A DNA stretch of 64,000 nucleotides. Source: Alectoria sarmentosa (lineage: Eukaryota > Ascomycota > Lecanoromycetes > Lecanorales > Parmeliaceae). A model generated the notes under the pieces. The model ran no database searches. It had not been told where the DNA came from and saw nothing but the letters and a program-made list of their open reading frames with translations. A program made the position numbers and the translations under genes. Where the stretch lies: contig WOGZ01000031.1 in NCBI GenBank assembly GCA_009733775.1, positions 1-64,000 on the forward strand. The letters are read 5' to 3'. Below, piece by piece: positions 57,412 through 64,000 of the stretch. Position 1 is the stretch's first letter; every line of letters begins with the position of its first letter.

Positions 57412-59045
57412 TCAAGGCAATACCAATTTATCAGATTCAATCTTTGCACCTGAACCTTCCACCCATATTTTCCCAAGGAAAACCTCTGTCCCGAATTCTG
57501 TCGCCCACTGCTCTATCGTCCTCTTCGAGCTGTTCGATATGACAGGATCTTGCATATAATTCGACGGAACCCACCTCCCGACGGGAAGGATGATGTGTTC
57601 GTATTTCGTTTCCCATATGCGACTGGTATCAGAGCGATACTTGACACGATCGGCCTGTGAAAGGTGATAGCCGCACTGCTCTACTGCATCAGCTTGGTCC
57701 TCCCGACAACCTGCTGAAAAGTAGTTACCTTCACAATCACTCCATACGATTCTATGCACCTCTCGATGACAAAATTCCTGAGGTTGCGGTTGCTTTCCTT
57801 CCGAATGAAGTGGAAGGTTGGGTAGTTGTCCATATCTGTGAACGCATACAAGCTCAGGGGATCATAGTTGAACAGTACTGTTGCAACGACGTCTGCCATC
57901 GTAAGGTTTTGTTTATTTGACGCCTCGGTGAAGTTCTTGAGATCTATCACTCGAGGCCAACCACGATTCTTGGCACACGCAGTCAACTTAGGGGAAACCC
58001 TCCGGAACTTTAATGAGGGCCCTTGAGTATAGCCTGGTGGGTCGAGCTTTACTTTCGCTCTCTTTCTCTTCGGCTTTTCTTTGTCGCCATCGTCCTCCGA
58101 TGACGATGATTCTGTTTCGCCTGTATCATCGGCTTTGTTTGCTTCATCTTTTTTGTTGGCCTTGCGCTTTGCCAAAGTCTTGTCTGCGCTGCTGGACGGC
58201 CCTCCAGTCTTCGCATTGGCCTTAGCCGTGAGGACTGCACCTGGACCAGCCTTAACCCTTGAAGAGCCATCGGTGAAGAGCGGATACACTGCACTTTCAG
58301 AAGTAGTGGAGTGGGTATCAGCTGTCTCCTTGCTCGCCGTTTCATTGCTCTTTGTTGAAACTGCTGTATGTTGCAATACTTCATCACCCGTTTCTGGAGA
58401 GGTTGTCGAAGCCTCCGGCCCAGTCGCTTTCTGCTTCTGCGTAGGCTGCTCCTTCTCTGTCGGTCCATTGTCTAATGGTTGCATTGCCAGACTCTGCTTT
58501 TGCGCAGGTTGTTCTTTTTCTGGTGGTCCACCCTTTTTCTGGCCCTGCTTCTGTGAAGGATGCTCTTTCTCTATGGATTCACCATTTCCCATCTGCCGCA
58601 CTTTCCCTAGTTCCTCCTTTGCCGAACAGGTTTCTGTGTTCTTCGTCCTCTTTAGCTCGCCCAACCCTTGAGCGCTTGGCGGACATACAGAAGGCATTAT
58701 CGGATAAGGAGCTGCCGTAAAGGTTATCTGAGCCGTCAAAGTACCACCAGCGGGACCAAGTCTTTGCTCGAGGGCGGCTGTGACTGCTGTGTTGACCCGA
58801 TAATTCAGAGAGCTGACAGCGCTCCCAAGACGCTGTTCGATCAACGATGTCATTCGATTGCCTAGCGAGCCTATGGTAGGGCCTAGGCGCTTGTCAAGGG
58901 CTGCGGTGACAGCGGTCTGGATTTGAGCATCCAAGGAATCGCTTGCAGGACCAAGACGACGGTCGAGAACAGCAGTGACAGAGGCTTGGATCATCGCTTC
59001 GAGCGAAAATATCAGGCCCGGTCCTGAGGCCGCGTTTGGATCCAT
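57412..59045 (-). CDS. uncharacterised protein with N-terminal tandem repeats, member A of a local paralogue pair
   Basis: Exons 57729-59045 and 57412-57675 join in phase 0 (GTAACT...GAGCAG) to give 526 aa. Residues 18-107 hold four degenerate repeats of about 18-24 residues around a VTAxLxxRLG core (RLG at 30, 54, 72 and 95). They are predicted helical and may form a coiled-coil or oligomer. A charged linker follows, with three EKE(H/Q)P(S/A/T)QKQ units (about 58430-58590), then an acidic SSSSEDDGDKEK and a basic KRKRAKVK patch that suggests a nucleus-bound protein. The C-terminal part (about 370-525) has MADVVATVLFNYDPLSLYAF, FHFIRKESNRNLRNFVIE and VGRWVPSNYM, shared with the neighbour at 60134-61686. 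The start is the ATG at 59045; a GTG two codons earlier was rejected. No known family is recognised. Confidence 0.78.
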
Positions 59046-60133
59046 AACCACTGGTTGGGTACTGTCTTAAACTGTGCAAACTTTAATGTAGACCTTGAGG
59101 ACTGGTATTTTGAAGAGCAATATGTGGATGGTGCGAGCTTCGGGCCTTACGGCCTCTGGGATTTCCAATGGGGCTTAGAGCATCGAGGACTTGTCCATTG
59201 CAGAGCAATATGCAGATAAGATGACCTTGCGAACAGGTTTGTCGAGACAATACTTTCCTTGCTTTATTTAGCATCCATCTGTATGGCTCGGGACCCAGAC
59301 ACTTACTCTTTCTATGAAGACACATGCAAATTAAATGCCAATAATGCGGAGGAAAAATTCCCTCAACACAAGCAATACCGTCTCTGCCATGATCAGCATC
59401 CGTCCTTGAGACTCGAAGCCTGTGAGCTTACAGTCCTCATGTATCTAGACGTGCAGATCATACGCAACTGACCGAAAGAAAACACATGTTGAGGTGAACG
59501 AATAAAGACCGAAAACCCCCTGTCAACCAGGAGTAAACCTTGCTCTTGAAAAAGTTGTTTTGACAGGCTTATCGAGCTGGACTTGACAAGTGACGACGTT
59601 CTAAAGATGTCCGGAAGTCACAATATGCCCTGTCATGAACAACAAAGGTGGCGGTGGTGAAAGACAGCAGTGAGACGGGAAGGAAGAGAGCTAGTAGTGA
59701 CGAGGATAGGAAAAGACGAGGGAAGTGAATGCGTTGGGAGATATAGAGAAGGAGTGAATGCTGGGGTGGAAAAGGTTGACGGTCAAGAGGAAGACGGCTT
59801 GGGAATGCAAGCTGGATGATCAGGTGTATGGGTAGCTAGACTATCAAGTCCTTGCCCATGGGCTTGGCTGGATTCCGGAAGCGCCGAGTTGGAACTTTGA
59901 CATGGAAAGCTGAATGGGGAGGGTTTGTTAGGGGTACGTTGGGAATGTTCAAAAGGCAAGAGTTGTAGGGATATTGTACGGTTGTACGAGTATTCTAGAC
60001 GGCGTTACACGTCAAAGGGCAAACACGCGCTTGCAGAATGGCCCAGGTCAGTTTTCAAAGATATCATCCACCTGGTGATACCTTATGAGAACCACTCGGT
60101 TCGTACGCCATATTGGTACTCTTCGAACCTCCA
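59046..60133. other. intergenic between the two paralogues
   Basis: About 1.1 kb holding the promoter of paralogue A and the 3' end of paralogue B. Frames here are short and unlike either protein. No remnant of a third copy was seen. Confidence 0.5.
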
Positions 60134-61686
60134 TCAAGCTGTCTGGATCCCACTAGCACCACCCTCGAAGACGACGCCTTCATCTTCGACCCACACCCGA
60201 CTCCTCAAGATGTATCGACCAAAGTCACCTGCAATCTTTTCGATTTCCACCTTCTTGGATTCCTTTTGCGAGTCACGACCGAACCAGAAGACTGGGACCC
60301 ATTTGCCACTGGCAACCATCTCGTACGTGAACCGAGATTCCCCTTTCCCCCAAGCGCCCTCCCCGTCACCTAGAAGACCGGACTATGCAAGCAAGTTATT
60401 AAGAAGCCTAATAACAGATAAGCAAAATTGCTTACCTGAACCGTCAGGCCTGACCTCTCAATGAAGAAATCACGCCTTGCGCTGCCAGGCTTCTCTCTTC
60501 GAATGAATCTGAATTCTGGATGACGATTGATATTGAGAAAGGCGTAAAGGACCTTTGGCTCGTAATTGGAGAGTATTGTGGCGACGATGTCACCCATCTT
60601 AAGGACCGGTGTTGAGTGCTTGGTCAAGAATTTCCCAATGTTGATGATATGGGCGCACCCTAGTTTGGCAGCTGAAGGCAGTCTGGCACATGCGCTGTTG
60701 TAAAACTCTGATGGCTTCGAATTGAGGGGGAGGAAGACCTCCACTTCCTTTGGATATGCCGAAGCCTCGTCCGTGTCAGGCTCATCTTTGAACAACACCT
60801 TCAGAGAAGCAGGGACATTCGTTTGGGATCCTAGGGGAGGAATCGCGTCCGAGGCCGAGCTTTTAGCCGGTCCGGGCTGCAAATTTGAGTCATTTGTCTC
60901 GAATGGCCACTTTTCGGTTGCCGCATCGTCTGTTGAAGGTTCGTCCATGCTGACATCTGATTGATCAAAAGCTGGCAGAAGCTCATCCGCTACTGGATCA
61001 TAATAGAAAATTCGCTGCGCAGGTTGCTGATATGTGGCCGGCACAAGCTCATCTGCTACCGGATCGTAGTAATAGATTGGCTGCGGCGTTTGTTGATGTG
61101 CTGCTAGCATGGATTCAGCCTCCGCTTTGACCCTCATAGTAGCCGTCTTCACGTCTAAATCTGGAAGCAGGTCCTTCTCTATTTTTCCCATTATAAGGCG
61201 TTTCTTGGCCGCACGAGCGGTAGTCTCCCCTAGTACATTTGCTTTGCGTTTCGCAGAAGACATATCGACGCCCAAAGCTCGGACGATGCCGGGGTCTCTT
61301 TTGATCTTGACAGGAGTATCTGCGCGGTTGTCTTCACGGTTACCGTGGTCCGTGAGATCATCTGATGTGATGTAGGACTCGTGTATACATTGGCTAAAAG
61401 CATAAGGGGAGTCGAATGGGTCGTATGGAACCTCAGAGACTGGAGGCCGAAGCCCACAGATAGAGCTCTGCGTCTTCAAAAACTGATCCAATCGGCCGAG
61501 AGGGCCAAGTAGAGGGATGAGGGCTTTACCGAACATCTGCTGCAGAGATGAAGTCTGCTCGGAAGTGAAGCCTGGCATAATCTGCGGATCTACAATTATT
61601 TCAATATCTATGGGGCTGGGTTCAGGAGACGAAGAGTCGAAAAGAAATGTCAGATCTAACCCTTCTGCGTTGAAGGGCTTCTGCAT
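60134..61686 (-). CDS. uncharacterised protein, member B of the local paralogue pair
   Basis: Exons 60436-61686 and 60134-60381 (a one-base shift at the acceptor, 60382, is possible) give 499 aa. The intron has a GTAAGC donor, a GCATAG acceptor and sits at the same place in the domain as in paralogue A. The N-terminal part is acidic and unrelated to A. Around 60980-61075 it contains a duplicated unit of about 22 residues, each copy with YYDPVADEL. A basic segment with SSAKRKANV and RAAKKRLIMGK may be a nuclear signal. The C-terminal domain parallels A: MGDIVATILSNYEPKVLYAF, FRFIRREKPGSARRDFFIER, then ASGKWVPVFWF and RSRVWVEDEG. Same strand, same intron position and shared domain indicate an old tandem duplication with diverged N-termini. 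Function is unknown. Confidence 0.78.
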
Positions 61687-62074
61687 GGCGGGCTTCTCTG
61701 AAGCGGCGGGGTGTTGGATTGAAGTAAGGAGTGTCTGGGAAAAGAGCTTAGCTGATGAAGTAGGATTGGGTTATAGTTCTGATGAGGTGAAGCAAAGACT
61801 AGAAGCAAAGTGTGCAAATCCTCTGCGGAGTGGTGACTAATGTGTGAAGAAAAGCCAGCATGGAAGTTTAACGGCGGAAAGACTCCAATAAGTTGGTATG
61901 AGGACACGAACCTGAACCGCAACTCAAGTGAATGAGAAGAGAGCTCAAAGCTCCCTGGTTTCCACGAGCATGACAGGAAGTCGCAAAGTCGGTCAATTCC
62001 AAGGCAAGGTTGTATACCTTCATTGTTGGTCGTGGGAGCAGTCATACTCTCTAAAATCTTAGATAGACTCCACA
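61687..62074. other. intergenic upstream of paralogue B
   Basis: 388 nt serving as promoter for the minus-strand paralogue B and 3' flank for the next minus-strand gene. A 139-residue minus frame overlapping it (61656-62075) is Ser/His/Pro-rich and looks non-coding. Confidence 0.4.
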
Positions 62075-62597
62075 TCAGACATGATCCTGGCTTTGACTCC
62101 CAGCTTCGTCGTCATAACTTGGTATTATGACATCCCACTCATCATCCACATCCATTCCATCCTCCTCAGCTCCCTTCTTGAACTTGAAAGCCAGCATAGC
62201 CCCCTCTCTCAGCCCCGCACCCAGAGGACTCTCGTTCAGGATGCTACCCTTCTTGACACCTTTGCCATTCGTATCTCCATTGTCAACCTCTGGGATCTTG
62301 AGAGCTACCCATCCTCTGCTGATGTCGTTTTTGTCTCTTGGCACGCCAAATTCGATGTCTTCCGGATCTGAAACTAGAGCATTGCCGTTAATGTCCTTGA
62401 TACCTGTGGCTTTGATTGCATCTAAGAGGTCGCGCTTTATTGAATCGAAGGATTGGCTTTGCTGGACGAATAGGAGGATCGTGGTTTTGTGCTGCTTAAA
62501 GCGCAACGTCCATTGCATCCCACTGGGCGTCTTGGCTGGCTAGTAAATTAGAATCAGTACTGGGTTGCAAGATGGTTTGTAGGGTCATTCGTACCAT
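62075..62597 (-). CDS. conserved fungal hypothetical protein, possibly ubiquitin-like, with ATG-only first exon
   Basis: The likely model has a first coding exon consisting only of the start codon (62595-62597), a 55-nt intron (GTACGA donor, TTCTAAT branch, TACTAG acceptor), and exon 2 at 62075-62539; 155 aa beginning MPAKTPSGMQWTLRFKQHKT. Without that exon the protein would begin at the internal ATG at 62518 (147 aa). The N-terminal 50 residues (WTLRFKQHKTTILLFVQQ, SFDSIKRDLLDAIKATG) resemble a ubiquitin-like beta-grasp start. The rest is acidic with SRGWVALKIPE, a GAGLREGAMLAFKFKKG block and a DVDDEWDVIIPSYDDE tail. Similar short proteins occur across Pezizomycotina, without a known role as far as I recall. 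It shares a 197-nt divergent promoter with the next gene. Confidence 0.72.
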
Positions 62598-62794
62598 GAT
62601 GCGTACTGTTGAACCTTGAGAAGACTGACGCGCTCGTGGAAAGAAATGTCGGCGTAACAATCAATCTCGCCGCGATTTTCAGCCCTATCAAGTTGAGTGC
62701 CAAGCAAACTGCTCTTGACTCTTCTATTGTTTATTCAGCTCCCCAACGAGCTGGGAAAAGGCTCGGGCAGCTACACCCGGACAACGGAAACGCT
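62598..62794. promoter_or_regulatory. short divergent promoter
   Basis: Only 197 nt separate the start codons of the minus-strand hypothetical gene and the plus-strand TIM17-like gene, so both promoters must overlap here. The plus-strand frame stays open through it without an ATG. Confidence 0.5.
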
Positions 62795-63469
62795 ATGGAA
62801 GGCATAGAACCTCCAGTCGAGCTCGGCGATCTAACTGAAAACCAACCACAACCTGTCCCACTTTACGAGAACCGTCTCTCTACTCCGTTCTTCATTCGTT
62901 TCCCAGCAGCCACCGCCGCTGCTTTTCTCACAGGCGCCGCACTAGGCGTCTCTCATGGCGGCAAGACAGCAGGCATGCGTTTCCGAGCGGAGAATTCCCA
63001 CCGATTCCCGACGACATCTGCAGGATGGTACCTGTACCACAAAAGCAAGAACTACCACATGATGCTAGGAGGAATTAAAGAAGGGCTGAAGATGGGCGCC
63101 AAGGTTGGATTTTGGGCTGGAAGCTTTTTCGTAGTCGAGGAAGCGGTAGATGAATGGCGGGGGACGAAAGATTTCCTATCGACGGTCGTAGCTGGAATGA
63201 CTCTTGCTGCGGGTTTCAGTGGACAGCCTTGGAGTGTGTGCCCCGTCCTCCATTACATGGGTATTTGGCACAATGCTGACGATCCCATACCAGACATACT
63301 GCCCCTAGATACCGCAGCCCGTACTATTCGGACAGGATTATATGGCGGTCTAGCGTTTGGGCTGGCTCAAGATGCTCTAGGCCTTGCAAGAGGCAGGCGA
63401 TTGGGCTACGTCGATTTATTGTTGTGCAGAAGCCGAGATACCTTGGAGATGCGAGAGGCGGAAGGCTGA
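62795..63469 (+). CDS. TIM17/22/23-family membrane protein (TIMMDC1-like)
   Basis: Exon 1 (62795-63233) and exon 2 (63294-63469) join in phase 1 to give 204 aa. The intron is exactly 60 nt with no stop in frame, so reading straight through would add 20 residues. The GTGTGT donor, a CTGAC branch site 15-19 nt before the CAG acceptor, and the improved join PWNILPLDTAARTIRTGL argue that it is spliced. About four hydrophobic glycine-rich helices follow a polar N-terminus: FPAATAAAFLTGAALGVSHG, GAKVGFWAGSFFVVEEAVDE, FLSTVVAGMTLAAGF and TGLYGGLAFGLAQDALGLAR. The G-rich helix spacing is that of the TIM17/22/23 fold of the mitochondrial inner membrane. The resemblance to complex I assembly factor TIMMDC1 is moderate. 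Confidence 0.78.
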   Translation: MEGIEPPVELGDLTENQPQPVPLYENRLSTPFFIRFPAATAAAFLTGAALGVSHGGKTAGMRFRAENSHRFPTTSAGWYLYHKSKNYHMMLGGIKEGLKMGAKVGFWAGSFFVVEEAVDEWRGTKDFLSTVVAGMTLAAGFSGQPWSVCPVLHYMGIWHNADDPIPDILPLDTAARTIRTGLYGGLAFGLAQDALGLARGRRLGYVDLLLCRSRDTLEMREAEG

Positions 63470-64000
63470 AAGGTCTGCTCGCATATCTTGCTTGAAAGTC
63501 ACGTTCAGACCGAATGGTTGTCACGGCCAGAGCAAACGGCGAACCACAAAGGCAATGCAAGAATATTCTACAAAGCACTCGCCTGTGGGACTCCCGGAAG
63601 CATATAAGCATAATCAGTCCCCAAAACTGAAGTAAAAGAAAGAACCAGGGCCAGCTTGGCTATTTGGGCGACGATACCATCAGCAGAGAGGCCGACATAT
63701 TACAGAGTTGTGCCTGCCAGCCTATGGCATCCTCAACTACCATTCTTTGCCAGCCACTCATTGCGACCAAGTTGCTACGCCCTATACGGAGGGCGATCGA
63801 TTATGAAAATTTACAACATCTGATACTTGCCTTAAATGGTTTCAACCACGTCTTTCAGATGACCTATCATGACTTGATTATATGGCAGCTTCCTTGATGC
63901 ACGAGGATCTCATACGTGGTTGGGCCTCAACCCTACATATATAGCCTCCTCTCTGACCCAATAAAAATTGATTACTTACAGTCGTCAACACAAGGCGGCA
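63470..64000. other. 3' flank at the window end
   Basis: No supported gene. A 77-residue plus-strand frame (63664-63897) has no recognisable features. Confidence 0.45.

Noticed and set aside
58081..58671. 196-residue plus-strand frame, Ser/Val-rich
   Set aside because: Antisense to the low-complexity linker of paralogue A; not independent.

Overview
The window is chromosomal DNA of a filamentous ascomycete (Pezizomycotina). The evidence is the gene set (RPB2, an EsdC-type protein, SLX4, Zn2Cys6 and HeLo-type proteins), short GT-AG introns of about 50-190 nt with CTRAY-like branch points, and broken genes carrying stop codons of the kind left by repeat-induced point mutation (RIP). I could not fix the class or species by reading alone. 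I saw no tRNA, rRNA or CRISPR.

The left arm (1-18.5 kb) carries the following genes. cox4 (mitochondrial complex IV) is on the minus strand, as are esdC (glycogen-binding, sexual development) and rpb2 (RNA polymerase II core). Next come a divergent MFS transporter (+), a RING protein with a TFIIB/cyclin-like C-terminal half (-), a HeLo-type candidate cell-death protein (-), a small frameshifted gene (-) and a conserved hypothetical gene (-).

The middle (about 18.7-31.4 kb) is a relict island of roughly 12.7 kb. It contains no long intact gene. I can recognise a broken SAT20/rhodopsin-domain gene, a long multi-exon plus-strand coding tract shattered by stops and frameshifts, and a fragment that fits the active-site cysteine region of an Ulp1-like (C48) cysteine protease. 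It looks like decayed accessory or mobile DNA.

The right arm (31.4-64 kb) is dense and ordinary again: an M28B glutamate-carboxypeptidase-like membrane peptidase, a mitochondrial GHITM/BAX-inhibitor protein, an F-box/LRR protein with two cyclic-nucleotide-binding domains, SLX4, CGI121 (KEOPS), an RGT1-like Zn2Cys6 regulator, MsrA, kinesin-8, two tandem paralogues of an unrecognised family, a small conserved protein and a TIM17-family membrane protein. A 37-bp-arm hairpin lies at 51.5 kb in an otherwise empty stretch. Mitochondrial proteins (cox4, GHITM, TIM17-like, perhaps MsrA) recur, but the genes look like independent neighbours and not a cluster. The least explained items are the RING-cyclin fusion, the tandem paralogue pair, the relict island and the hairpin.

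Exon coordinates were obtained by hand from splice motifs and reading phase. Each multi-exon model sums to an open frame with a single stop.
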